Below, piece by piece: positions 1 to 9,010 of a DNA stretch of 40,936 bases. A program made the position numbers and the translations under genes. The notes beneath the pieces were generated by a model, which was not told the DNA's origin, made no database searches, and saw only the letters and a list, made by a program, of their open reading frames with translations. This stretch comes from JAVJUS01 sp040220455. GTDB lineage: Bacteria > Pseudomonadota > Alphaproteobacteria > DSM-16000 > Inquilinaceae. Location of the stretch: positions 1 through 40,936 of the forward strand of contig JAVJUS010000006.1 in the NCBI GenBank assembly GCA_040220455.1, written 5' to 3'. How positions within the stretch are numbered: position 1 is the first letter of the stretch; each line of letters opens with the position of its first letter.

Positions 1-402
1 CGGGTCGCCGCCGTGGTCGGGCGCCTGGCCGACCGGCCGCTCGACATCCGGCGCGACCTCGACCCGGCGGCCGTCTTCCTGGGCGACCGCAGCGACCTGG
101 AGGAGATCGCGGGCAACCTGATCGACAACGCGGCGAAATGGGCCGCGGACCGGGTTCGGGTCGCCGTGTCGGCCGAGCCGGGCCGGGTCGTGATCGCCGT
201 CGAGGATGACGGCCCGGGCATTCCCGCCGACGCGCGGGGGTCCGTCCTGGCGCCCGGCGCGCGGCTCGACGAGCGGGCGCCGGGCAGCGGTCTGGGCCTG
301 ACCATCGTCGCCGAGCTGGCCGACGCCTATGGCGGCGCGCTCGTGCTCGGGGAGTCCGAATGGGGCGGCCTCAGTGCGCGGGTCGAGCTGCCGGGTGCCT
401 GA
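1..402 (+). CDS. sensor histidine kinase, C-terminal ATPase domain (5' end outside window)
   Basis: The reading frame is open from base 1, so only the last 133 codons are present. What is visible is a complete HATPase_c domain: an N-box (GNLIDNAAKWA), a G1 box (VEDDGPGIP) and a G2 box (GSGLGLTIVAELADAYGG). This is the ATP-binding catalytic half of a two-component sensor kinase. The N-box with an AKWA ending resembles PhoQ-like kinases of alphaproteobacteria, but sensor, HAMP and HisKA parts lie off the left edge, so signal and partner cannot be told. The gene ends at TGA 400-402 and is followed by a strong hairpin that separates it from the convergent trxA gene. The kinase call is firm; the PhoQ likeness is an impression. 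Confidence 0.88.
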   Translation, partial: RVAAVVGRLADRPLDIRRDLDPAAVFLGDRSDLEEIAGNLIDNAAKWAADRVRVAVSAEPGRVVIAVEDDGPGIPADARGSVLAPGARLDERAPGSGLGLTIVAELADAYGGALVLGESEWGGLSARVELPGA

Positions 403-449
403 CCGGCCGGGCGGCCAGGGCGGCCGCCGCGGCGCTGCCCGGAACGAGA

Positions 450-477
450 AAGGGCCCCGGCGATCACCGGGGCCCTT
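450..477. terminator. bidirectional hairpin terminator between kinase gene and trxA
   Basis: A perfect 11-bp inverted repeat (AAGGGCCCCGG, six-base loop, CCGGGGCCCTT) lies between two convergent genes. It has AA at its left foot and TT at its right foot. No long T tract follows, which is common in GC-rich genomes. It can serve the rightward kinase gene and the leftward trxA gene alike. Confidence 0.75.
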
Positions 478-514
478 CCGCGTCGGGCGGGTGCCCGTAT
501 CCGCGTGATCGACG

Positions 515-838
515 TCAGACCACCGACTCGACCCACTGCTTGAGCTGACCCTTCGGCAGGGCGCCGATCTTCGTCGCGGCGACCTGGCCGTTCTTGAAGA
601 CCATCAGGGTGGGGATACCGCGGACGCCGTACTTGGACGGGGTGACCGGGTTCTCGTCGATATTGAGCTTGGCGATGGTCAGCCGGTCCGGCATCTCGCC
701 GGCCAGCTCCTCCAGCGCCGGCGCGATCATCTTGCACGGACCGCACCACTCGGCCCAGAAGTCGACGAGGACGGCATGCGACGCCTGGAGGACATCCTCC
801 TCGAAGCTCTTGTCGCTGACGGTGACAGGGTGGCTCAT
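515..838 (-). CDS. trxA: thioredoxin
   Basis: This 107-residue protein has the length of classical thioredoxin 1 and carries the active site WCGPC at residues 31-35, followed by K. The conserved cis-proline loop (RGIPTLMVFKNG) and the VDFWAEW strand are present. It is a cytoplasmic dithiol-disulfide reductase that is reduced by thioredoxin reductase and supplies electrons to ribonucleotide reductase and other targets. The ATG at 838 gives a normal N-terminus (MSHPVTVSDKSFEEDV); a longer reading would only add an arginine- and proline-rich leader. It is the last gene of the leftward addB-addA-trxA series, 89 bp after addA, so it may also have its own promoter. A 12-bp palindrome GCCCGCGCGGGC (913-924) sits just past the addA stop. 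Confidence 0.97.
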   Translation of the reverse strand: MSHPVTVSDKSFEEDVLQASHAVLVDFWAEWCGPCKMIAPALEELAGEMPDRLTIAKLNIDENPVTPSKYGVRGIPTLMVFKNGQVAATKIGALPKGQLKQWVESVV

Positions 839-927
839 GGGTGAATTCCGTGGTCCGTTTCGGGGCGGCTCGGCGGCGCGCCCACTGCTCGACTTGACCT
901 GAAAGTAGGGTCGCCCGCGCGGGCCGG

Positions 928-3900
928 TCAAGGCGCGTGCTCGGCGAGTGCCGCATCGCCGAGTTGCATGAGACGCGGGGTCTCCGTCCAGAGGAGGTAG
1001 CAGCGTACCGGCCGATCCGGGAAGACGGCTTCCAGGGCCGCGCGGTAGGCCGCCATCTGGCCGAGATAGAGGGCCGGCACCTCCGCCTCGGTCGCAGGCG
1101 GCGGCCGGTTGGTCTTGTAGTCGACCACCGATACCGCGTCGGCGCCGACCACCAGCCGGTCGACCTGGCCGGAGACGATGCGCCGGCCGACCCGTCCCGT
1201 GATCGGCACCTCCGCCCGGCTGTCCGGCCCGAACAGGGCGGCGAAGGCCGGGTCGTCGAACAGCGCCAGCGTCTCGCGCGCGATCGCGGCCTGCGCGTCG
1301 GCGTCCAGGCCGTGGCCGGGGCGGGCGAGATAGCGCCGCGCCGCGGCGTCCCGCTCGCCCGGGGGCAGGTCCGGCAGGCTCTCCAGCAGGCGATGGATCA
1401 GGATGCCGCGTCGGAATCGACCGCCGTCGTCGGCGCCCATCGGCGTGCGCACGGCCGGCTCCTCCGCCGTCTCGCGCGAGGGAACGAGCGGGCGGGGCGG
1501 GTCGGGTTCCGGCTCGGGCGGGTCGTATAGAAAGGCGTCGAGCGGCTCCGGGGCCGAGCCGGCCCTCTCATCGATCGGTGGCGTGGCGGGGGGCCGGGGC
1601 GTGATGTCCGGCCGGCCGCGCCGCTCGTGGCGCAGGACCTTTCCCTCCCAGGCACCGAAGTCGGCCTCTCGCAGGTCCGGCAGCTCGCCCATGCCGGCAG
1701 CGATCAGGTCGTACCAGGTGTCCTTCGGCGGCCTTTCCTTGTGATGCCCGGCGACGTAGAGCCGGTCCTCCGCCCGGGTCAGGGCGACGTAGAGCAGGCG
1801 GTGATACTCCTCCTCTCGCTTCGCCGCCGCGGCCTCGTAGGCGGCGAGGCCGACGGCGTCGTGGCGTTCCTTCGACCGGTTCCAGATCGGCAGGGCCGTC
1901 TTGCCGACCGGTGCGTCCGTCGGCCGGTGCCACAGGACGGCCGGCATCTTGTCCGGCTTCGACATGGTGTCGGGCAGGATGACGATCGGCGCCTGCAGGC
2001 CCTTCGCGCCGTGGGCCGTCATGATGCGCAGCCGTGGCTCGCCGTGCTCCATCTCCCGCTTGATCTCGGTCTCGCCGGCGAACAGCCAGTGCAGGAAGCG
2101 CTCCAGCGAGGGCGGCTCGTGCTGCTCGAAGGCCAGCGTCAGGGCCAGGAATTCGTCGATCGGATCGGCCGCCTCGTCGCCCAGCCGGCCGAGAATGGCG
2201 CGGCGGGCGGAGACCGGGTCGGCCGGGCAGGGCCGGGCGAGGACGCGGGCGAAGAGCGTGTGCGGCGGCTCGAAATCCGCCCGACCCAGCAGGTCGGCGA
2301 GCCACGCCCGCGCCGCGGCCGCCCGGCTTTCCGGCGCGGCGCGCGCGGCCTTGCCCAGGGTCTGCCATAGCGTGCCCTCCCGGCCATGGGCGAGGTCGAA
2401 CAGCGTGTCCTCGTCCAGCCCCAGGAACGGCGCCTTGAGGAGGGCGGCCAGCGTCAGATCGTCCTCCGGCAGCAGCAGGAAGCGGCCGAGCGCGATCAGG
2501 TCCTGCACCGCGATCGGCTCGGTCAGCTTCATCCGGTCGACGCCCGCGACCTCGACGCCCCGGCGCTTCAGCGCCGCGACCAGCATGGTGAAGAAGGGCG
2601 TGCGCGTGCGCACCAGCACGAGGATGTCGCCGGCGCTCACCGGTCCTTTCTTGGAGGGCAACCACTCGCCGTCGTCGATCCAGCCCTTGATCCTCTTCGC
2701 GATCTCTTCCGCCAGGCGGTGGGCCGGATCGCGGCGCGCACGCTGGTCGACCGGCGCGGTCCACGCCTCCGGCGCGTCGTCGCCGTCCTCCGGCCCGATC
2801 GGAGGCCAGAGCTCGACCAGCCCGGCCTGGCCGCGCTTGTAGGAGACATGGCGCACCGGCGGCTCGTCCGGCCCAACGACCCCCGGCTGCGCCGCCTCGT
2901 TGGCGAAGACGGCGTCGACCAGCGCCAGCACCGGCTCGGTCGAGCGGAAGGAGATGTCCAGGTCGACCGTGTCCCAGACCTGCCCGCCGGCCGTCACCCG
3001 CTCGGCGAACTCGGCGCGCTGGGCCTCGAAGGCGTCGGGGTCGGCGCGCTGGAAGCTGAAGATCGACTGCTTGCGGTCGCCCACGGCGAAGACGCTGCGC
3101 GGGCCCGCATGCGCGCCCTCGCCGGCGAAGAACTCCTCCGTCAGCGCGTCGACCACCGCCCACTGGTCCGGGTTGGTGTCCTGGGCCTCGTCGATCAGCA
3201 CGTGGTCGAGCCCGCCGTCGAGCTTGAACAGCACCCAGGGCGCGATGCCGGGCCGGCTCAACAGGTCCCGGGTCTTGAGGATCAGGTCGTCGTAGTCCAG
3301 CAGCGCGCGGGCGTCCTTGGCCGCCTCGTATCGCCGGATCAGCGCGTCGCCCACGGCCACCAGCGCCGCCGTGGCCTCGGCCGTGGCCACGGCCTTCAGG
3401 CGGTCGGCGACGGCGAGAACGCGATCGGCCTCCCGCTCCAAGGTTTCCTGCACACCCGGGTTGGCTTCGGCCGTCCCCTTGGTGACGAGTGACTTCTTGA
3501 TATTCGTCCGGCCTGTCTTCTTGTCCGTGGTCAGGAAAAGCGCTTGATACCGCGGCCATATTTCCGACCGTCCTGCCACGTCCGCTGCCTGCAACCAAGG
3601 CAACAGCATGGCCGCCCGCTTCGTGTCTTCCTTGCTCCCCCCGGCCAGCGCTTCGGCCGCGCGGCGCAAGGCGGCGCGGTCGAAGGCGTCCTCGGCGCAG
3701 GCCTTCGCCAGGACCTCCGCCTCGTTCGCGACATCGGCGACGCCGTGCATCGCGTGAAGTCGGGCTCGGACGGCCTCGACGCCGCCGGCCGTGTCGACCA
3801 TGGCGCGCAGGCGGCCTCGTTCGGCGGCGAGGGTACCCATCAACGCCTCGAACCGGATCTCCTCGACCTCCGCCGTCACCCGGGCTAGCGCGTCGCGGAG

Positions 3901-4446
3901 GGCGGCCGGCGGGGCGGCGAGCAGGCCGTCGCGCGCCTCGGCCATCAGCTCGGCCGCCGTGCGCTCCTCCAGCAGCGCGAAATGCGGTGGCACGTCCGCC
4001 TCCACGGGGAAGCGGCGCAGGAGCGACTGGCAGAAGGCGTGGATCGTCTGGATCTTCATGCCGCCCGGCGCGTCGAGCACCCGCGCGAATAGCCGGCGCG
4101 CCGCGTCGCGGGTCTCCCGGTCCGGGTAGGTGCCGGTGAGTTTCTCGAGGGCATCGGTCAGGGCGTCGTCCGTCGCGGACACCCACTTGGCCAGCACGTC
4201 CTCATTGATGCGGTTGGCCATCTCGGCGGCCGCGGCCTTGGTGAAGGTCAGGCAGAGAATCTTGTCCGGCGCGGTGCCGGCGAGCATCAGCCGCAGCACC
4301 CGGTCGGTCAGGACCTTGGTCTTGCCGGTTCCGGCCGAGGCGCCGACCCAGACCGAGGCCTCGGGCCGCGACGCCCGGCGCTGGACGACAGCCGGGGTCA
4401 GCGGCCGGGCGTCGGCGTCAGGGTCCGGCGTGTCGGGCGGGCTCAC
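928..4446 (-). CDS. addA: double-strand break repair helicase-nuclease AddA
   Basis: This 1172-residue UvrD/SF1 helicase has a C-terminal RecB-type nuclease domain, the length usual for alphaproteobacterial AddA. The Walker A motif GASAGTGKT is at residues 35-43, followed by LCLTFTKAAAAEMANR. Motif II reads LIDEAQDTNPDQW, and helicase motifs AVGDRKQSIFSFQRAD, MTAHGAKGLQAPIV and LLYVALTRAEDRLYV follow. Near the C-terminus, VVDYKTNRPPP is the nuclease core (D-x-K). With AddB it forms the RecBCD-like complex that processes DNA double-strand ends for RecA. The GTG start at 4446 overlaps the addB stop in a GTGA, so the two are translationally coupled. Nothing looks broken. Confidence 0.97.
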   Translation of the reverse strand: MSPPDTPDPDADARPLTPAVVQRRASRPEASVWVGASAGTGKTKVLTDRVLRLMLAGTAPDKILCLTFTKAAAAEMANRINEDVLAKWVSATDDALTDALEKLTGTYPDRETRDAARRLFARVLDAPGGMKIQTIHAFCQSLLRRFPVEADVPPHFALLEERTAAELMAEARDGLLAAPPAALRDALARVTAEVEEIRFEALMGTLAAERGRLRAMVDTAGGVEAVRARLHAMHGVADVANEAEVLAKACAEDAFDRAALRRAAEALAGGSKEDTKRAAMLLPWLQAADVAGRSEIWPRYQALFLTTDKKTGRTNIKKSLVTKGTAEANPGVQETLEREADRVLAVADRLKAVATAEATAALVAVGDALIRRYEAAKDARALLDYDDLILKTRDLLSRPGIAPWVLFKLDGGLDHVLIDEAQDTNPDQWAVVDALTEEFFAGEGAHAGPRSVFAVGDRKQSIFSFQRADPDAFEAQRAEFAERVTAGGQVWDTVDLDISFRSTEPVLALVDAVFANEAAQPGVVGPDEPPVRHVSYKRGQAGLVELWPPIGPEDGDDAPEAWTAPVDQRARRDPAHRLAEEIAKRIKGWIDDGEWLPSKKGPVSAGDILVLVRTRTPFFTMLVAALKRRGVEVAGVDRMKLTEPIAVQDLIALGRFLLLPEDDLTLAALLKAPFLGLDEDTLFDLAHGREGTLWQTLGKAARAAPESRAAAARAWLADLLGRADFEPPHTLFARVLARPCPADPVSARRAILGRLGDEAADPIDEFLALTLAFEQHEPPSLERFLHWLFAGETEIKREMEHGEPRLRIMTAHGAKGLQAPIVILPDTMSKPDKMPAVLWHRPTDAPVGKTALPIWNRSKERHDAVGLAAYEAAAAKREEEYHRLLYVALTRAEDRLYVAGHHKERPPKDTWYDLIAAGMGELPDLREADFGAWEGKVLRHERRGRPDITPRPPATPPIDERAGSAPEPLDAFLYDPPEPEPDPPRPLVPSRETAEEPAVRTPMGADDGGRFRRGILIHRLLESLPDLPPGERDAAARRYLARPGHGLDADAQAAIARETLALFDDPAFAALFGPDSRAEVPITGRVGRRIVSGQVDRLVVGADAVSVVDYKTNRPPPATEAEVPALYLGQMAAYRAALEAVFPDRPVRCYLLWTETPRLMQLGDAALAEHAP

Positions 4447-7400
4447 GGCGTGCCCTCCTCGTCGCCGCCGGCCCATTCGTCGATCCGGGCCAGATGCGCG
4501 TAGTCGGAGAAGCGCGGGACGAACTCCGGCGTCGGGCGCGCGCGGTAGGGCGTCGCCGGGTCCGCGAACCGGGCCAGCAGCTTCGGCGCGCCGTCGCGCG
4601 TCCGCGCCACGATCTCCGCCATGGTCAGCGGCTGGTTGCGCCCCGGCTCGACGGGCTGGATCGAGCCGGCCGTGCGCCCGCCGCTCAGCTTCCAATAGGC
4701 GAGGGCGGCGATCGGCGCCGGGTCCAGATCGTCGAAGGCGCCGGCCTCGACCATCAGGGCCTCGAGCGGCAATTGCGGCTCGAACCCGGCGGCGACCTGG
4801 GCATTGGTCGGCACGCCGCCGGTCTTGTAGTCGACGATCTCCAGCCGGCCGTCGGGATGCCGGTCGATGCGGTCGGCCCGGCCCTTGATCTCGACCCCGC
4901 CGAGCGGCAGCCGGCCTGCGACCTCGACCGCCGCCGGGCGGATGCCTTTCGCGCGGCGCGCCCGCTCGGTCTCGACGAACCAGGTGGCGATGCGCGCGAA
5001 GCGCGGCCGCCAGAAGGTGGTCAGCCCGGGATGGGCGTCGAAGGCCCGGACCGCCTCGTCGCCCATGGCGAGCAGGCGGTCCAGCGCGTCGGCCGGCAGG
5101 TCGCCGTCGAAGCCGGTTTCGACCAGGAAGGCCGCCAGCACGTCGTGGATCACCGTGCCCCGATCGGCAGCACCCGGCGCCTGCTCCAACTCGTCGAGCT
5201 TTTCCAGGCCGAGCACGCGCCGGGCGTAGATCGAATAGGGGTCGGAGAGCAGCTTGCCGACCTCGGTCACCGAAAGGCGCTCGGGCCGTGCCTCGGCCGG
5301 CGGCCGCGGCGCCGGCGGATCGATCGGGCGCACGGCCTCGGGGCGGTCGAGCCGACGCGCGCGCTCCAGGGGCGACTTGTCCTCGTCGAGCGCGAGTCCG
5401 GCCGCCTCGAGCACCGCCTCCAGCCGCAACAGCCAGCGCGACGGCACCGTCGGCGTGCCCTCGACCTTGCGCGAGCGGCTCAGCACGACGTTCGGCGCGG
5501 CCAGCGCCTGGGCGAAGTCGTGGGCCGACAGCCCGATCCGGCGCTCCGGCGACGGCAGGCCGAAGTCGCGGCGCATAGGCCGGGACATCCACGGGTCGGC
5601 CGGCGCCTCGCGCGGCCAGGTGCCCTCGTTCAGCCCGGCCAGGAACAGCCGGTCGAAGCGCTGCAGCCGGGCCTCCAGCGGGCCCAGGATGGCCAGGCGC
5701 GGATGCTCGCCATGGCGTGGCCGGACCACCCGGCCCGCCATCAGCGCCTCCAGCAGGCCCGGATAGGCGGCCGGCCGGATCGGCCCCAGGTCGTCGAGCG
5801 CCGCGTCGAGTTCGTTGACCAGATGGGCCGCCGCTTCACCGTCGTCGCGCCGCCACAGCCGGGAGGGGCCGGCCTCCGCGTCGCTGGCGGCCAGGGCCTC
5901 GCAGAAGGCGACATGGGCCGCCATCAGGTCGCGCGCCGCGACCTCCCCGCCCTTTTCCGTCAGCGCCACGAAGGGCCCGGCGCAGCGCTCCAGCGTGTCG
6001 AGAAGGGCGTCGAGCGCGCGCCGCTCCTCCTCCTTCAGGGCGTCGTGACGGCGCGCCGCCGCCTCCGCCACGGCCGCGCGCAGGCCGGCGATGCCGGGCG
6101 CCGGGGCGGGGCCGCGCAGGACGCGCCGGTCGAGCAGGCGGACGGCGGCACGGAACGCCGCCGGGGCTTGCCCGCCCGCCGCCAGCGGATGCTTGGCCAG
6201 CGCCAGGACGGCGACCGGGGCGAAGCGCCGGCGCACCAGGTCGGCGGCCAGGCGCAGATAGCTGCCGACCGCCGTCGCACCCAGCGGCCGGCCGCCGGAA
6301 TCGTCGACCGCGATGCCCCACCGCTCGAGCGCCGCGGCGATCCGGCGGGCGAGATCCCGGTCCGGCGTGACCACGGCGGCGGTGTGGCCGGGCGTCTCCA
6401 GCCCCTCGCGCATCATCAGGGCGATCGCCTCGGCCTCCTCCTGCGGCGTCGCTGCCACGACGATGTCCAGATCCCGCAGCGCGTCGACGGTGAGGCCCTC
6501 GACCGACCGCCAGGCCTCGGTCGTCTGGGCAGGGCGCAGGGCCTCGGCGATCAGCCGCTCGCGCCGGGGCGGCGGCGGGGCCTCCTCCGGAACGGGCCAT
6601 AGGCCGACGTCCTCGCGCGCCACGCCCAGGGCGCCGATCAGGCTCTTGAGCCCGAATTGCGGGTGGCCCTCGTCGATCGCCCGCCACCCGGCGTCGTCGA
6701 GCGTGGTATCCAGGCCGGGCAGCACCACCGACCCGGCCGGCAACGCCGCGACGACCGAGAGCAGGCGCCGGGTCGCCGGGATCGAGCCGGTGGAGCCGGC
6801 GGCGATCACCGGCGTCGCCGGCGGCCGCTCGCGCCAGGCCGCGGCCTGGGCGTCGAGCACCAGGGTCCGGCGCCGGGCCGCGTCGACCGCGCCCTCGGCG
6901 TCCAGCAGCGCCGGCCAGTGCTTTGTGACGATCTGCAGGAATTCCACCGTGTCCTGCCAGTGCCGGGCGAGGCCCGCATCCTCGACCAGTGCCTCCAGCC
7001 GGCCGAAATCGAGCCCCTCCGTCTCCACCTCGTCGAGCAGCCGGGCGAGATCGGCGGCGAGCCAGGCGGCCTGGTCCGCGCCCAGGGGCTCGCCCTCCCG
7101 GTCCGCCCGGGCGCGGATCAGGCGGGCCAGCAGGATCTGGCGCCGGGTCGGCGCGATCGCCGGCGGCAGGTCGAGGGCGGCCGCGACGGCCGGCAGGTCG
7201 CCCAGGCCGATATCGAGCGCGTCCGGGTCGATGTCGCCGATCGGGCTCATGCGCGGCAGCACCGTCGGCCGGCCCTCGGTGCGCCGCAGGAAAGCCTCGC
7301 GCAGCGCCCGGCAGGCGCGGCGGGTCGGCAGCAGCACCCGGACATCGGCGAGCGCCAGCGGGTCGCCGGGCGCGACATGCTCGACGATGCCGGCGGCCAA

Positions 7401-7454
7401 CGCGTCGACGAAGGGCGCGCCCGCCGGGATCGTGAAGACGCCCCGCAAGCTCAC
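4443..7454 (-). CDS. addB: double-strand break repair protein AddB
   Basis: This 1003-residue protein is the AddB partner of AddA. The N-terminus (FTIPAGAPFVDALAAGI, then LPTRRACRALREAF) is typical of the alphaproteobacterial branch, which has lost the ATP-binding P-loop seen in Firmicutes AddB. The C-terminal RecB-like nuclease has KGRADRIDRHPDGRLEIVDYKTGG, with the metal-binding D and catalytic D-x-K. I chose the GTG at 7454 because AAGGAGG lies five bases before it; a longer reading overlaps murU and begins with unrelated arginine-rich sequence. The gene follows murU by 25 bp and overlaps addA by four bases, as expected for an operon making a 1:1 complex. The family call is firm; the start is well supported by the ribosome binding site. 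Confidence 0.95.
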   Translation of the reverse strand: MSLRGVFTIPAGAPFVDALAAGIVEHVAPGDPLALADVRVLLPTRRACRALREAFLRRTEGRPTVLPRMSPIGDIDPDALDIGLGDLPAVAAALDLPPAIAPTRRQILLARLIRARADREGEPLGADQAAWLAADLARLLDEVETEGLDFGRLEALVEDAGLARHWQDTVEFLQIVTKHWPALLDAEGAVDAARRRTLVLDAQAAAWRERPPATPVIAAGSTGSIPATRRLLSVVAALPAGSVVLPGLDTTLDDAGWRAIDEGHPQFGLKSLIGALGVAREDVGLWPVPEEAPPPPRRERLIAEALRPAQTTEAWRSVEGLTVDALRDLDIVVAATPQEEAEAIALMMREGLETPGHTAAVVTPDRDLARRIAAALERWGIAVDDSGGRPLGATAVGSYLRLAADLVRRRFAPVAVLALAKHPLAAGGQAPAAFRAAVRLLDRRVLRGPAPAPGIAGLRAAVAEAAARRHDALKEEERRALDALLDTLERCAGPFVALTEKGGEVAARDLMAAHVAFCEALAASDAEAGPSRLWRRDDGEAAAHLVNELDAALDDLGPIRPAAYPGLLEALMAGRVVRPRHGEHPRLAILGPLEARLQRFDRLFLAGLNEGTWPREAPADPWMSRPMRRDFGLPSPERRIGLSAHDFAQALAAPNVVLSRSRKVEGTPTVPSRWLLRLEAVLEAAGLALDEDKSPLERARRLDRPEAVRPIDPPAPRPPAEARPERLSVTEVGKLLSDPYSIYARRVLGLEKLDELEQAPGAADRGTVIHDVLAAFLVETGFDGDLPADALDRLLAMGDEAVRAFDAHPGLTTFWRPRFARIATWFVETERARRAKGIRPAAVEVAGRLPLGGVEIKGRADRIDRHPDGRLEIVDYKTGGVPTNAQVAAGFEPQLPLEALMVEAGAFDDLDPAPIAALAYWKLSGGRTAGSIQPVEPGRNQPLTMAEIVARTRDGAPKLLARFADPATPYRARPTPEFVPRFSDYAHLARIDEWAGGDEEGTP

Positions 7455-7479
7455 CGGGCCTCCTTTTCCGCCGGCCGCC

Positions 7480-8295
7480 TCATGGCTCCACCCAGCGCAC
7501 GAAATGGGGGTCGAGCAGGCCGCGCACCTCTTCCAGGGCCGCCGGCGTGCCGACATGGAACCAGGCGCCGTCATGCACCAGCCCGTAGAGCCGCCCGGCC
7601 TCCTCCGCCCGGTTCCACAGCCGGTTCACGGGAAAGGCGCCGGCCGGCGCGCCGTCGAACAGGCGCGGGTGGAGGATCTGGACGCCGGCAAAGTAGTACG
7701 GCGCGACCGCGCTCTCCCGCCGCCGGTGCAGCTGTCCGTCACCATCGGCGAAGTAGTCGGCGAGCTCGGCACGCGGGCCCTCCATGCCGATCGCGAGGGG
7801 AGCGGAGACCAGCAGCAGCAGGGCGTCCATCGCCGCGTCGTCCCAGGCGGCGGCGAGCCGGTCGAGCATCGCCACCGGCCCGTCGAGCCACAAGGCATCG
7901 GCGTTGACCACGAAGAACGGCGCCGGCCCCAGGCGGTCGAGTGCGCGCGCGACGCCTCCGCCGGTGTCGAGCGCCGTCTCCTCCCGGCTGATCGCGATCG
8001 CCGGGCGATCCCGGGCGGCCAGATGGGTCTCGATCGCCTCGGCCAGCCAGCAGGTGTTGACCACCGCCGCTTCAACCCCCGACGCCGCGAGCCGGTCGAG
8101 CGCGTGGTCGATCAGCGCGCGGTCGGCGATGGTGACCAGCGGCTTCGGCACGGTGTCGGTGAGCGGGCGCAGCCGCTCCCCGCGCCCGGCGGCGAGGACC
8201 ATGGCCCGGGTCGGGCGCGTACCGCCCGGCGGGCGGACAGGCTCAGTCCGCGCGGTCAGGGGCGCGGCGGGCGTGGCGTTCGGGCGTCCGGTCAT
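7480..8295 (-). CDS. murU: nucleotidyltransferase, probably MurU (N-acetylmuramate-1-phosphate uridylyltransferase)
   Basis: The protein has 271 residues. The sugar-nucleotide pyrophosphorylase signature (AMVLAAGRGERLRPLTDTVPKPLV) begins near residue 31, and the metal-binding region reads PFFVVNADALW. In many alphaproteobacteria this family lies between tsaE/amgK and addB and makes UDP-MurNAc from MurNAc-1-phosphate in peptidoglycan recycling. The first 30 residues are a proline/arginine-rich extension not usual for the family, so translation could begin at the internal ATG of AMVLAAG; however, the ATG at 8295 overlaps the tsaE stop as ATGA, which favours coupling at the longer start. The kinase partner AmgK, usually encoded just upstream, is absent here. 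A mannose-1-phosphate guanylyltransferase-like role is possible; the assignment rests on context. Confidence 0.82.
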   Translation of the reverse strand: MTGRPNATPAAPLTARTEPVRPPGGTRPTRAMVLAAGRGERLRPLTDTVPKPLVTIADRALIDHALDRLAASGVEAAVVNTCWLAEAIETHLAARDRPAIAISREETALDTGGGVARALDRLGPAPFFVVNADALWLDGPVAMLDRLAAAWDDAAMDALLLLVSAPLAIGMEGPRAELADYFADGDGQLHRRRESAVAPYYFAGVQILHPRLFDGAPAGAFPVNRLWNRAEEAGRLYGLVHDGAWFHVGTPAALEEVRGLLDPHFVRWVEP

Positions 8296-8825
8296 GCGAT
8301 CGCCGCGAGCAGGCGGCGGGAGGTCGGGCCCGTGGCCTCCAGCGTGATCCGCCGGTGCTCGGGGTCCGCTTCGGGCCCGCCGGCGTCATGGCCCAGCGTC
8401 ACGGCGAGCCGGTCGGCCGGCAGCCGGTCGCCCAGCCGGTCGGGCCACTCCACCAGCACCACGCCGGCCAGCGCCTCGTCCCAGTCCAGCTCGACCACCT
8501 CCTCGGGATCGCTCAGCCGGTAGAGATCGAAGTGCCAGATCACCATGTCCGGCGTGTCGTAGACCTGGACGAGGGTGAAGGTCGGGCTCGGCACCTCCAG
8601 ATCGGGGGCGCCGGCGGCGTGGCGGATGAGCGCGCGGGCGAACACCGTCTTGCCCGTGCCCAGATCGCCGGCGAGCGTGATCACCGCGCCGGGGGCCAGC
8701 GCCGGCGCCAGGGCTTGCGCCAGCGCGATGGTGGCTGCCTCGCCCTCCAGAACGCGGGACACGGCGTCCGGGTGCGGCGGCGACGGGTTCTCGGCTGACG
8801 CGGGATCTGGGCGGATGGCCGGCAT
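8292..8825 (-). CDS. tsaE: tRNA threonylcarbamoyladenosine biosynthesis ATPase TsaE
   Basis: This 177-residue protein has the TsaE fold markers: Walker A GDLGTGKT at residues 53-60, the switch-like SPTFTLVQVY at 80-89, HFDLYRLSDPEE near 98-109, and VVLVEWPDR near 122-130. TsaE is the ATPase that drives the TsaB-TsaD complex making t6A at position 37 of ANN-decoding tRNAs. The start at ATG 8825 leaves about 20 proline-rich residues before the fold; a longer reading would add only arginine-rich sequence. It is the first gene of the leftward run and overlaps murU by four bases. A 185-bp spacer separates it from the divergent ferredoxin-NADP reductase gene. Confidence 0.95.
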   Translation of the reverse strand: MPAIRPDPASAENPSPPHPDAVSRVLEGEAATIALAQALAPALAPGAVITLAGDLGTGKTVFARALIRHAAGAPDLEVPSPTFTLVQVYDTPDMVIWHFDLYRLSDPEEVVELDWDEALAGVVLVEWPDRLGDRLPADRLAVTLGHDAGGPEADPEHRRITLEATGPTSRRLLAAIA

Positions 8826-9010
8826 GGGCCGATTGTCATCGCCGACTCGTCCCGATGCAAGCCGGCGGCGCGGGTCGCGCGCGCACGCTCCGCGCGATAG
8901 ACTGATGCGATGCCGCGCGTATTGGATAGGTGATTGCATCGTGGGGCGGCTTCGCGGAAGGTGTCGCCGCCCCGCCCTCCCCGGGGTTCGTGACGACGGA
9001 TCGACGTGCC

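Noticed and set aside
4494..6602. A 702-codon plus-strand frame opposite addB
   Set aside because: Arg/Gly/Gln-rich translation without motifs, fully antisense to a conserved gene.
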